A DNA stretch of 64,000 bases from Homalodisca vitripennis (Eukaryota > Arthropoda > Insecta > Hemiptera > Cicadellidae). How positions within the stretch are numbered: the stretch's first letter is position 1; every line of letters begins with the position of its first letter. The notes below the pieces were generated by a model that ran no database searches, had not been told where the DNA came from, and was given only the letters and a program-made list of their open reading frames with translations. The DNA lies in the NCBI RefSeq assembly GCF_021130785.1, contig NC_060213.1, forward strand, positions 135,980,001 through 136,044,000, written 5' to 3'. Positions 1 through 11,053 of the stretch are shown here, piece after piece. A program made the translations under genes and the position numbers.

Positions 1-245
1 CTACTATTTGAAGCTTCACTAACGCTCAGTGCCCCAACTCCCGACGTTGGAGGGGGGTTTTTAGTCACTCGGTAACGTAGTAATACAAGGTCAATCTGGA
101 AACCAGCACGAATCGCACTAATTATAGTTGCAAGATTTAAAAACCCCTAAAATTGACGACAAAGAATTTGCCTTTTAGAGCATTAACCAGGCTTACGGAA
201 AGATAAACGACAAAAAAAAGCTACTGGAACCTTTTTTGTTGATTT
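1..245. repeat. First copy of a dispersed repeat (direct-repeat partner of 2362-2625)
   Basis: A segment with the landmarks 'cgctaacgctcag', 'ggtaacgtagtaat', a run of G before 'ttttagtcact', and then a decayed 'ctactggaacc' block recurs in the same order and orientation at 2362-2625. The two copies are clearly homologous but heavily diverged. The region between them looks like one or more tandem or nested copies of an old transposon-derived repeat. No coding capacity was recognised. Confidence 0.6.
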
Positions 246-1200
246 CATATAAATAGCTAGTTATAAAAAGTTTTTAAACATTTAAGCTACGGCCAACGGA
301 TTTCGGCCACTATCGAGCCCAAAATGTAAGTTTTTTTTAAGTGAAATTTTCGACATAATCACGTTTTTACGGCTAAACCATGGAAGATAGAGTAAATAGT
401 CACTGGAACTTTTTGTGTACATCGCATTATTTTGTATTAAAATCAAATTTTTATTCTGGCCTAGGACTAAGATTTTGTCTGAAATAGAAGCACAGAAAAC
501 AAAATCTTACGTTAAACTTAAAAAATCGATACTTTTATAAACGCGTAATGCGGCCAAACCATTGGGGATAGGGCAATAAGTTACTTGACCTTTTTTGTAG
601 ATCACGCGATTTACTAAATCCCATTGAAAATTTGTTTTGAGCTACGACCACCGTTTAGCGCGTTTAGCGCTATCGAGCCCGAAAGGTAAAATTTGTAGGC
701 GAAAATTTTCAAAATATTTTCACTTAATCGCGTTTTGCGGTCAAACTAATGGAGGTATAGTAAAAAGTCACTCAACCCTTTTTGTAGATCATATTATTTC
801 CTAAATCTAACCTTTGTTTTATTTTGACTTCCTCCAATGGTTTTGCCGCTATCGACACCAAAAACAAAATGTTCACGTAAATATTACAAATAAAATTGCA
901 CATAACCACGTTATTTTGGCCAAACCAATGCAGATAGGGCAAAAAGTTACGGGACCTTTTCTATAGATCACATAATTTGCTAATTTGATGGGGTCAATCA
1001 GATTTGAGCTACAACCTACCGTTCGGCCGCTATCGGGCTCGAAACTTTATTTTAAGCGAAAAAAATCTCTGGAATGTCAAATGTTCGAGCGTTTTGTCGC
1101 TTAACCATGGAAGATAGAGCAAAAAGTCACTGGACCTTTTTTGTAGTTCATTTCATTCCTGATTATGAATTTTTTCGTCAGATCCGAGCTAGCTCTAACG
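185..1200. repeat. Degenerate ~180-bp tandem repeat, about six units
   Basis: A block like 'aaccatggaagatagag...aaaagtcactggacctttttgtagatca' recurs at about 192, 377, 557, 744, 924 and 1104, giving spacings of 185, 180, 187, 180 and 180 bp. A second recurring block ('gctatcgagcccgaaa') keeps the same register. Related single blocks occur near 1830 and 2565. Divergence between units is high. The short ORFs in this region are chance frames. Confidence 0.75.
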
Positions 1201-1471
1201 GTTCGCCCGCTAGCGGGCTTACAAGAAATGCCTGCAGGGGTAAAGAATGCGCGATTTTTCGGGAATTTTTTTTTGAGGGGTTTTAGAAGTAAAAAAGTCC
1301 GGTTTTCAGACTTTTCCTCCGGGTCATATTGTGAAAGGTACCTGCGTGCCAAATTTCAAGTTTCTAGCACTTCTAGAAGTATGTTAGAAATTTGTATATA
1401 TCTGTCAGTCAGTGAGTGAGTGAGTGGTTTCACATGCGGCTGTATATAATATAGGACTCGCCTTCGGCTCG

Positions 1472-1490
1472 CTGGGGGCTACGCCCCCAG
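1472..1490. other. Perfect GC-rich hairpin in repeat
   Basis: An 8-bp perfect stem (ctgggggc / gcccccag) with a 3-base loop lies in a G+C-rich patch within AT-rich repeat DNA. It follows 'gactcgccttcggctcg'. Such hairpins occur near the 3' ends of some Helitrons, but no clear CTRR terminus is visible here, so the role is unknown. Confidence 0.4.
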
Positions 1491-2045
1491 GCCCCCAAAG
1501 TAAGTGCCTTAAATTCGGGGATAAGAGGGATTTAGTGATTGGTTTAAATTCAGACATGGAGGTCTCGAAATTTCATGTATTGGTTCTCAAGAAATCTTAC
1601 GGGTCGTTATGCCTTCGCTAACGCTAACGCTCAGCCAATTGATGTGTGGTTGTATAATAATAATCAATAGATATCTTAGAACATTTTAAGTTATGTGTTC
1701 GCGAAAGAAATTAGAAGACAAGAAGAATTTGATGGTGGTAACTAAAGTCAGAGATTATGTTTGTATATCGTAGTTTTAATTTTCCGGATTTACCCAAAGT
1801 TTTGACTTCGGAAGCGTTTTAAGGCTTAACCGTTTAGAGTTACGACAAAAAGTGACTGGACCTTTCTTGTCGGAAATTTAATTTTATCTTTCGATTCTGG
1901 TGTCCGATTTTAGCTACGACGTCTGGTTTAGCCAGTACGGAGCCTGTGGGAGAAAGGACTGCACTGGTGGCGCTATTGTGCATTGTTTAGTGTAAATTAT
2001 AACAAAAACCCAACCCTGAGTCATTATTTTTTAAGTTGTTTAGGG

Positions 2046-2300
2046 AGTTTAATTTACTCAGAAGGTTATCTGGTCATACCAGAATATTTCCGGGGGGGGG
2101 GTTAATGTTACCGGGGGTTAAGACATCAGTGGGTTTAATTTACTCAGGATGTTATCTTGGTCATGCAAGAAAGTTCCAAGGGGGGGGTTAATGTTTACCG
2201 GGGGTTAAGACATCAGGGGGTTTTAATTTACTCAGGAGGTTATCTGGTCATACTGGAAATTCCAGAGGGGGGTTTATTGTTACTGGGGTGTTAACACACA
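2046..2300. repeat. Triplicated ~87-bp tandem repeat with G runs
   Basis: Three successive units each contain 'tttaatttactcag', 'ggttatct', a run of 6-10 G, 'ttaatgtta' and 'gggggttaagacatcag'. The third unit is diverged at its end (gttaacacacac). The repeat sits between the 180-bp repeat field and the second copy of the dispersed repeat. Confidence 0.75.
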
Positions 2301-2361
2301 CGTGGTTCTCTTTTAGAGGTTGTTGTGTGTGTGTTAAAATAAATAAATTCTCTCTGTCACT

Positions 2362-2625
2362 ATATACTATTGACGTTTCGCTAACGCTCAGCCAATTCCC
2401 TAGGGGGGTTGTAATCACTAGGTAACGTAGTAATAATTGTTCAATCCGGAAACCAGAATTAATTGAACAAATCATAGTACCAAAAAAATTTTAAAACAAC
2501 CAAAATGTGCATTTTGTAAAAAACACGATAAATATTTTACCATTGAAAGCGATTTACAGGCTTACTAAAGGATATAAGACAAAAGGCTACCGGACCTTTT
2601 TTATAGATCTCATAGTTTTCTAGTT
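2362..2625. repeat. Second copy of the dispersed repeat found at 1-245
   Basis: This shares ordered landmarks with the window start, including 'cgctaacgctcagcc', 'ggtaacgtagtaataa', 'caatccggaaaccag' and one copy of the 'ctaccggacc...tagatc' block. It ends shortly before the C15A minisatellite. Confidence 0.6.
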
Positions 2626-2685
2626 ACTGAATTATAAAAATTTAAACTCCAATCAACGGTTCGGCTGATATCGACTCCAGAAACA

Positions 2686-2785
2686 CCCCCCCCCCCCCCA
2701 CCCCCCCCCCCCCCCACCCCCCCCCCCCCCCACCCCCCCCCCCCCCCACCCCCCCCCCCCCCCACCCCCCCCCCCCCCCACCCCC
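2686..2785. repeat. C15A minisatellite, 16-bp period
   Basis: Poly-C is interrupted by single A at 2700, 2716, 2732, 2748, 2764 and 2780, an exact 16-bp period. The minus strand is G15T repeated. The same repeat with the same period occurs at 35146-35244 with unrelated flanks. The minus-strand glycine-rich ORF here is an artefact of the repeat. Confidence 0.95.
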
Positions 2786-3711
2786 ACAGTACAACCCATA
2801 ACTGAACAAACCAACTGCTTCACACTTCTTCTGGTCAGTCTGTTTAGGTGTTTTGAAAGCAAAATTTATTTAATATGTAACTGCAAAGTTTTGGAAGGAA
2901 TACTTTGTTAATCAAATCCCATAAACTGTTTTTGCATTATTAGTTACTTTTTGTATGAGCTTATAAAAATAATGGGGGGGGGGATAAAAGTATTCATTGA
3001 GGGGCAAGTTTTCTAAATTGCCTTTTCAAAAATTAGTAGCTATACCCATCCACTCTTCATATGTAAAATCTGCTTGAGATTACAATGAAGTTAAAAACCC
3101 TGATTATTATCTGTGAAATGCTGGGATAATAACACTTAAGGACATTCCTCTATAACTTGGCTTTCTTTACAGCCCTTAGATTTAAACATTTTTACCCTCC
3201 ACTGAGGCTTTATTTTTTTTACTTGTTTCTAGGCTGAGAATACCAAAAATGCTGTTTGGTCATTATTCAATAGGACGGAGTTCAAGACATTCAGTTCAAG
3301 AACTTTGAAACCATTTCCCAATTATCTTCACAAACATACCTAGATACTGGTTTATTTTGCCTAAATAGTTAGTATCTTCATCAAGTAGACCACTTCTTAT
3401 AGTACATCATATTGTTGGCAAATGTAGTTTCTACTTCCACCTTTTTTCTACATCATAACTTTTAGTTTTCGCATTCCAATTTCCTTACATATAGTTTTCC
3501 TACAGATCCCTTTATAAAAATCACTGTTGTGCCAGCTATTTACAATTTCTAGAGGACAGTGTTGAGATTTGGCAGCATTGATTAGAACTGTTTGGGTGTT
3601 GGCCACTGGAAGTAAACAAATAACAACTCAACTCTGTTTCCTCTGCTTGCACCCTTCAGATTTCATGGAGATCTTTTCCTTAAATATTTCACACTAGAAG
3701 CCTTTAGGTAA
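2786..3711. other. No gene seen
   Basis: AT-rich DNA with scattered stops in all frames. The only notable item is a run of ten G near 2973. No repeat ends or protein similarity were recognised. Confidence 0.6.
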
Positions 3712-3925
3712 CCGGATCAAGCAACTGTCGAGCAATGGTTGCTGCTTGGATGGGAGTGGACCGCTGAGTGATCCTGCCCTTGCAAGCAGCCCGCCTGCCC
3801 GGCCCATTGGTGGTGTGGGTTCGGAAGTTCACCTTTAAGCCTTTGGTCACCAGGTTAAGTTGTTGAGAGAGAGCTATCTTTAGTCCTAAACTTCAGCCTG
3901 GGTTAAAATTAAGAACATCTTTACT
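3712..3925 (+). mobile_element. 5S rRNA-derived SINE-like fragment (possible)
   Basis: The stretch 'gatcaagcaactgtcgagc ... tgcttggatgggagtggaccgc' resembles the internal promoter half of 5S rRNA (the region containing 'cttggatgggtgaccgc'), as in SINE3-type elements. It is followed by a G+C-rich body ('gcccgcctgcccggccc', 'aagcctttggtcaccagg') unlike the flanks. It is not a functional 5S gene: the 5' half is absent and the box C region has insertions. The SINE interpretation is inference. Confidence 0.45.
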
Positions 3926-5935
3926 TTTTACTTTACTTTTTTAATTTTATTTTTTAGAAGTCAGCTTATATTATTTTTTTTGTTTATTCTATGCATTCAT
4001 TGTTCTTGATTTATGTTTTGTTTCCCCACCACACCACAATGGACTTTGGTAGTAACATTTTAACTTGTGTTGTAGATTGGTTTCTCCTTTGTTGCCTTCT
4101 ACTACATTTAATGACAATAAAGATAGTGTAACTTCCATCGAAAACTTCAAACTAGTTAGTTGCAGAAGTCATTTCACTTCAATAATCAAGAATGTTTTAA
4201 TGTCATCCCATATAAAAAATGTATTGACAAAGTCATTGTTTGATAAAATATGTCTAAAAACATACATTAAAATATAATTATAAACCCAAAATTTAAAAAT
4301 TGGTCTACAAGAATAAAGCTTATAAACTTATCTAACACATTAAAAGCCACAGAAAAAAAAGTACAGATTACATGAAAAATGCAGTCACTTACATACAGGA
4401 ATATATTTCTTTCAATAGAATAAAAGCTTTTGGTTTTACTATTTAGACACAAATGTTTTAATATTTTTACTAGAAGTGTTTCTTAGAACTAATGGTACTT
4501 ATTAAAGAGTTTTATGCCTAAATACTGATATGTATTTTGTCTTTTTGACAGTCTAGCAAACTTCTGGTTGATCAAGTCTTGGTTTCTGGTATAATAATTG
4601 TGGATTGAGCTTCTCAAATCAAAAAATTGTAGATTTTATTTTACATACATTAAAATATGTAAGAGAAAAATAGAGGGAAGCGTAAGTATATCATGTTCTA
4701 TGAAATATTGTTTACAAGTTTCATTGTAACTAAGAAATTACACGTACAGCCTTCTTCTGGCACTAGAAAACTTTAGTGCCACTAGACCCACCCCAGAGAA
4801 GGGTATCATACAAAAAGTGATAGTGGAAAAGAGAAAAATAGGCCTTTAAAACTAAATTGGGACTAGTACAAAGTTTGTTTTTGAAGTAAAATCATAATTC
4901 TAGATAGGCGAGTATATAAGGAGTTCTCCAGATGAGCTTAGAGTCAAGATGGAGACCTAGTAACTAGGACAGATTTATTCACAGAAACTTGCTGAATATT
5001 TATTATGTTAAGAATGAATTTTTCATTTTTCCTGTTGTTTTTTTCTATTACCACTCTATTTATGTGTGAGCTCCTTGGTACAATCATGTTAAACACTGTT
5101 ACTTTGTCACTATTTAATTCCAGATATATTTAAAGTATAGTGATTGGAAATATGAGCAAATGTTATAAGCCATTTTATTTTATTTTTATATACAAAAACA
5201 CACTTTGTGAGAACCCCTCCTATTCAGTATTATTTTTTTCAAGTCCTTTCCCATACAAATAATCTTCTATTGAAGACATTTCCTGAACTATACCATCTTG
5301 GTCCAATTTCCTTGGATTATCTTCAACCATTATTAGATCATTTTTAAAGGATAAACCTATGACCTTTCCTATAGTGTATGTATGACCTTTACAATGTTTT
5401 TATTTTTACCCAATTACTTGAGGAAATCAGTTTCCTTGGCTTCTAAAAGCTGAGGGTCACAGCAAGGATCATAACTTATTAGCTAACATTCTGTTTACAT
5501 TTAAGCCCTTGGATACATTAATCCATCTTGATTCACATTGCTTATTGATTTCAAACCAGCACATTTGTTGAGAGTGACAGGTTTTTAATAAAGATGGATA
5601 AAATCAAATATAACATTTCCTAAAATTCAACAAAAAGCTATACCGTTTGTTTGGATAAGTTAGAATTGGCTGATACGCATTTATTCCAAGATATACCTTC
5701 ATGTAGTAGAACTTGCAAAGCAATAGAATCACTGACAGAAACCTATGAAGATTTTTGAAGAAACTTCCAAGATTCTATGTAGTAGCCTAGTCCGTATGAT
5801 GTTTAACTTTGGATGGATCATCTCCATCCAGTCATACTCCTGACCTTCGAGCATCTACAGCTTTCTAAGACCAATCCTACACAGCTTTAGAGATACACCT
5901 CAGAAACTTATTGATTTCATTCTTCCCATTTAAAG
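3926..5935. other. No gene seen
   Basis: Two kilobases of AT-rich sequence with only short ORFs (61-70 codons) of low-complexity composition. No splice-flanked conserved block, repeat end or RNA gene was recognised. Confidence 0.55.
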
Positions 5936-6193
5936 CAAGAACGCGGCCAGGGAAAGAATTTTGGGGGGAGGTCTAGACAACTGATATTTTTCCGTAGTGG
6001 ACAGAGAGTTAAGGCCCCATTTTGTTCCTTAAAAAGTTCTTGACCTGTTTCTGTGTACACAAATGATCTTTCAACAGTACACGTCAGTAATACTTATTTA
6101 AATAATAATAATCGTTTACTAAAAAAGTAATTTAAAAATTGAAAATTTGGGGGGTCTAGAGTCCTTGGACCCCCTTGCTGGTTACGTCCTTGG
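5936..6193. mobile_element. hAT-type MITE (258 bp)
   Basis: The ends form imperfect inverted repeats: left 'caagaacgcggccag', right (reverse complement) 'ccaaggacgtaaccag'. Each is followed internally by a G-rich run with 'tttggggggtctaga'. The flanks carry a near-identical 8-bp duplication, atttaaag (5928-5935) and attaaaag (6194-6201). This is consistent with a short non-autonomous hAT element. It has no coding capacity. Confidence 0.6.
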
Positions 6194-6201
6194 ATTAAAA
6201 G

Positions 6202-7368
6202 TCCTTCAGGAACACTTAGAAAAACTTTGCAGGAAGGCCAAGCATTCAATCTTTACACTATTCGTAAATAATATTTATAGCCATTTTTGTCTGGAGTGAA
6301 GAAATATTTATTGTTTGTTCTCAGGGTTGGATGGAGGTGTCTAAAAGTACAGCTAATTTGACAAGTACAATCACTTCATAGATTTGAACTCTAGACACAG
6401 CAGTAACCACTAATTCTGGTGGAAACCCATAATCGAGGTTCCCAAAATCAGTGAAATCTTCCAGCCTCTGCTTTTAGTAAACTATGGAAGATCCATTTTG
6501 GGTTTATATTTACAAACTTCTCCCCCACTCCCAATCATATTTCACTGACAACCTCCTTAGAGCACTAAGAAAACCTAGCAACGCAACTGCTTCCCAAACA
6601 GTGCTCAAGACAATTATGGTGTGTCATTTATATTACAAGTTTACCCCAGCTTTTATAAAACTTTTAACTTATTTGATGCAATAAATTAAATTAAATGTCA
6701 TTATATAATGCCCATCTTGTAATATAAAATTGGATAGCAAGCCAAAATATGTTGAGCAAGTCCAGGAGCTCTTAACGTTGAGGGCATCTGTTCTCTCTGA
6801 CAAACAGAGAGACAGGCATAAGAGAAACATTTCCTTCCCTCTCAGTTACAGATTTTGCTAATATTCAGCCAATTACTAATGTATGGAGAGTAAAAATTTG
6901 AACAATTTGTTTACTTTTTTCAATCAGAAATTTCTTAACCAATACCTCAGGGTGCATAAAGTATGATAACCCAACCATCCTCTCAAAACAATATTACATT
7001 TGTTTCAAGTACCTTTATAATATTAATATAGAGGGGTTTAAATTGGTTAGAACTTCAAGCATCCATTCTAAATATGCCTCTTGTGAATTTAAAGATATGA
7101 CAGAGTACTTTGTGGACCTTAATGCAATTTTTAAGAATGGTATGCTTCAGGATTTAGGGTGTAAGGGTGTCATGAAGTATTCACTTATATTTCTGTAATA
7201 TTACTTCATCTGTAGGATTGAACAAGAGTTTCAACAATTTCGATTACCTCCTACTTTTTCATTTAAAGATAGATATGATTTCTTGAACTCTTCAAAAGTT
7301 ACACAGATCAAACAAGATGAACCTTGAATATTTAATGTTGAATCTTTCTATACAAATGTACCTAGTAA
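6202..7368. other. No gene seen
   Basis: AT-rich sequence. The 66-codon ORF at 6484-6684 has no recognisable motif or splice context. Confidence 0.55.
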
Positions 7369-7376
7369 GGGCAGCA

Positions 7377-9388
7377 CAGGCCTGTGCTGGCCGGGGGGAC
7401 AGGGGGACGTGTCCCCTGCGCCCTCGCCTTAAAGGTAAACCGGGCGCCCTCTTGAAACTAGACGAAAAAGCAAAAAAAATCATTCGAGAAAAGAGCTAAA
7501 AAGGAAAAGGAAACAGGAGAGAGAAGAAAAAGGTTAGTCGGACAAGAGGTAGCCACGTGACATTTCTCAGCAATACAACATTGATTAAAAATTGTTTAAA
7601 ATTCTTTGTGATGAAATTGTAAGTAATATATCAGCTCAAGTGAAGGAACCGGTAAACTTCTCCATTTTAATGGACACTACAATAGACATATCAGGAAATG
7701 ATCAATGTTCATACGTTGTTCGGTTTCGTAAACGGAGGTCAAGTGCAGGAAAAGACTGATAGCTTTACAATGTGTATCATCAACTAAAGCCGATGCTCTG
7801 ATGGATTTTTTAGAAAATACATTTTAAAAATGTCGGAATCCCAGTGGAAAAATTGTATAGCTAATGCTTTTAATGGGGCCGTCTCAAATATGAGTGGAGC
7901 CTATGCAGGCTTAACTGCGAAATTGTCGGAGAGAATTCCGAACCATATACACACTTGGTGCTACGATCATGTTTTAAACCTAGTTCTTACTGATACAGCA
8001 CAAATACTTCCTTCAACGATCACATTTTTTGGTTTGCTCCAAGAGGCACAAGTATTTTTGAAGGAATCATTAAAGAGACAACAGTTTTATTCAGCAGAAA
8101 ATCCTGTTTTTAAAACTCGGCGCTATTGGTGCTTACACGTTGGCAGAGTAAGAGTGATGCTACCACTAAGATATTTGGCAGGATTGATAATTGGACAACA
8201 AGCACCCCACTTGACCCTTCAAGCCAAACATGTATTCCATGAACTGACCGTAGCGTTACAAAAGATTTCCTTGTCCCCTGAATTTAACACTACAGTCAGG
8301 AGTATTGCAACAGGACTTCTTAGTAAGTTTCTAGAGTTTGAAACAACAGTTATTGCAATTACCTTCCTGCAAATATTTAAAGTTACTACACCGTTATCAG
8401 ACTACCTCAAAACGAAGAATCTTGACTTTGCTCAAGCCTGGAGGCTAATAGGGTCAGGCAACTGAAAGACTGAAAGACCTGCAAATAGGTTTTATGAAAC
8501 TCTAGAAGCAGCACACACATTCGTTAGGAAAATTCAATAAGAAGATCGAGGCGTCCTCAGAATTTGAGGATGTGAAAGAATTTGATGATGGAAACTACAT
8601 TCAAAAAGTCCAAGGTCAAGGATAGTAAAAAAAAATGGCGGTGAAAAATGTAGTGATGAAAGTGGTTGCCTCTTCTCCTGAGGATACTTCTTTCAGGATT
8701 AACTGTCTATAACTGTGTTGTAGACACTATAATACAAACGACGGAAACTCGTTTGAGTTAAAATGTTGTTTATAAATGTAACATGTAAGCCTTGCCGAAT
8801 TGCTGACTGAGCGGGTCTGCACATCTTGCGCAGTTGGCAGTGGGCGATTCTATAACGCAGTCGTGTTGGGGGAGGGTAGGAAAGAGGAGATGCTTGAAAA
8901 CATAAACAACTTAATTAGTTAAAAGTGTTTGCAACTAACTACCATTTATTTTATTTTCCTTTTACGAGGTATATACGTTTCAAATTTATTGATTTCATTC
9001 TTATTTTTTAAATTGATAATGCACAAAAATAAGCAATGTTCGTTCATTACAATTTGTAAGTGTCAAAATAAGGTAAAAAACGCAGATTTAAGTGGTTTAT
9101 TAAATTTTTTTGTATCTTTGATTTGTGTTGCATTATTTGTAATGTTTTTACAATGAACAGGTCTTTGCTAAAGTGTAAATTTTCTTCGTTACTGCTTGAA
9201 GAAAAATGTGCTTCATGTAGCTTAAAAACACGTTTTTATGGTGTTTATTTTTTTCAAAAATTCCCGGGGGGGGAACCCCGGACCCCCCGCCAGCCTGGGG
9301 GGTATTCCATACCCCCCACACCTCACAGTTGGTTGGCGCCCTCACCACCCCTGTCCCCCGTTCTTTCGACGTACCCAGCACAGGCCTG
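7377..9388 (+). mobile_element. hAT transposon, ZMYM1-like, degenerate
   Basis: Inverted terminal repeats start CAGGCCTGTGCTGG at both ends (left 7377-7390; right 9375-9388 read on the minus strand). Both are followed by a subterminal 'gggggacaggg' and 'gagggcgcc/gcgccctc' block. The flanks show an imperfect target duplication: gggcagca at 7369-7376 and gggctagca at 9389-9397 (one-base insertion). The interior carries a broken transposase (7590-8625) and then about 600 bp of AT-rich non-coding DNA. The right end is G/C-homopolymer rich. This is an inactive element of about 2 kb. Confidence 0.85.
7590..8625 (+). pseudogene. hAT transposase remnant (ZMYM1/DUF4371 type)
   Basis: This reads as the RNase H-like portion of a hAT transposase of the zinc-finger-MYM-type-1-like group. 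The longest open piece (7830-8465, 211 codons) carries 'SNMSGAYAGL', 'WCYDHVLNLVL' and 'FFGLLQEAQVF', typical of the region after the first catalytic Asp. Upstream, in another frame, 'ILMDTTIDISGNDQCSYVV' supplies that Asp motif. Between about 8115 and 8275 the family sequence ('LTRWQSKSDATTKIFGRIDN') continues in a different frame from the long ORF, and the original frame returns near 8276. The ORF's middle is therefore out-of-frame sequence between two compensating frameshifts. After 8460 the frame shifts again ('FEDVKEF'), and the C-terminal dimerisation domain is missing. It is non-functional. Confidence 0.85.
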
Positions 9389-10003
9389 GGGCTAGCATCA
9401 AAATAATCAAGGGACTGGCTGATTTCTTTAAATTTGGAAAATAATATTGTTAATAAATACATGAATTTAGTAAATGTTCATGTCCCGAATTCTGTTTCAA
9501 TTTCTAGAGAAATACTACAAAAATTTGATAGTACTGACATGGAAAATCTACTTTTATGTTTTACAGTAAACTTATTTCTTTTTATAATTTGTAAAAACAT
9601 ATGTGGCAAATGTTTAATGATTTGCAAAGGATGTGAATATGTGGATTCCAGGTAAGTTTAAAATTAGTCCCAGGAGCTTAGTTTCTTCTTCGCTACCTAT
9701 GTTTTGCAACATAGAAATTTGTTCCCTTCTTCCAAATGTCATTTGTTTTCGTCTTGGAGAGGTTTGCAGCAAGGTCGTTCGAAGGAAAGTAGTCAATGGT
9801 CATATTTAGCACTATATAGTCTTTTTATGCTAAGGTTTTCCATAGTTTCACTTTCAAGCAAGAGGGTGCTGTCGCCTGCAAACATAACTGCTGAGCTGAA
9901 GTCTTTAAACATAGTCAGGGAAGGTCAGTAGTCAAATAGAATAAACAAGACAGGGCCAAGCACAGATCCTGAGGGACTCCTCTAGTCATTGGTCGTGGTT
10001 TTT

Positions 10004-10859
10004 GACCTGACTGTCTGAGTTACTCCATTAGTTGTGTAGTACAGCTCCACTAATTGGCTTTATTCTGTAAGATAACTTTCAAACCAGGTTATAGGAGTGC
10101 CCCTCGAGTTTGTCTATAACAACCAAGAAGTAAATATATTAATAGATAGATGCATATGATAGGACATACTCATTTTTAAAGGCTATACATCTCTATTAAC
10201 TTAATTGTGGATATTTTCACACAGTTTACACTTTGGCATAATTCAATAATTAATAAAAGTCACAAGAAAACTCATAAGTTTTTAAAGTTATAACACTCAC
10301 CAAAACACTACACAATGTAAACAAGTTTAAAATAACTTTATGTGGACAGTAAACTACAAAACATTAATAAACTATAATAAAATAATCCAACTGATTCTAG
10401 TTTAAATGGCATTCAATTTTTTTTAATTGAAGACCTGGACTGTCTGAGTTACTCCATTAGTTGTGTAGTACAGCTCCACTAGTTGGCTTTATTCTGTAAG
10501 ATAACTTTCAAACCAGGTTATAGGAGTGCCCCTCGAGTTTGTCTATAAACAACCAAGAAGTAAATATATTAATAGATAGATGCATATGATAGGACATACT
10601 CATTTTAAAGGCTATACATCTCTATTAACTTAATTGTGGATATTTTCACACAGTTTTACACTTTGGCATAATTCAATAATTAATAAAAGTCACAAGAAAC
10701 TCATAAGTTTTTAAAGTTTATAACACTCACCAAACACTACACAATGTAAACAAGTTTAAAATAACTTTATGTGGACAGTAAACTACAAAACATTAATAAA
10801 CTATAATAAAATAATCCAACTGATTCTAGTTTAAATGCATTCAATTTTTTTTTAATTCA
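10004..10859. repeat. 428-bp tandem duplication (two copies)
   Basis: The block from 'gacctg(g)actgtctgag' to 'caattttttttaatt' occurs at 10004-10431 and again at 10432-10859. The differences I see are one substitution (ctaattgg versus ctagttgg) plus about eight one-base indels, nearly all in homopolymers (aacaacc/aaacaacc, ccaaaacac/ccaaacac, atggcat/atgcat). It lies inside the minus-strand LINE. Confidence 0.9.
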
Positions 10860-10892
10860 ATATAACCGCTTATGGTTATCTTATGTCCTATG

Positions 10893-11053
10893 CAGGTCCG
10901 TACTCAGCTTTAGTGGGCTCCGGAGAAAAGATATTTGGCTGGGCCCATCATGTCCCCTTCAAATAGATGTTTGGTGGGGCCAGGCCCGGGCCCCCTAAGG
11001 GCCCAGACCCCAGTAAAATCGTCCAAAAAAAATCCGGTCTGAGTACAGGCCTG
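10893..11053. mobile_element. 161-bp hAT MITE with perfect target duplication
   Basis: Terminal inverted repeats are CAGGTCCGTACTCAG on the left and CAGGCCTGTACTCAG on the right (read on the minus strand). A perfect 8-bp target duplication GTCCTATG lies at 10885-10892 and 11054-11061. The core is G+C-rich ('gggcccatcatg', 'ggtggggccaggcccggg'). A diverged relative lies at 48933-49083. Confidence 0.93.

Noticed and set aside
1..2800. CRISPR-like regular repeat array
   Set aside because: The genome is eukaryotic, the units are long and diverged, and there are no short identical repeats separated by unique spacers.
2653..2862. Glycine-rich minus-strand ORF
   Set aside because: It is translation of the C15A minisatellite; there is no non-repeat coding context.
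3712..3770. Functional 5S rRNA gene
   Set aside because: Only the promoter half resembles 5S; the 5' half and the pairing stems are missing.
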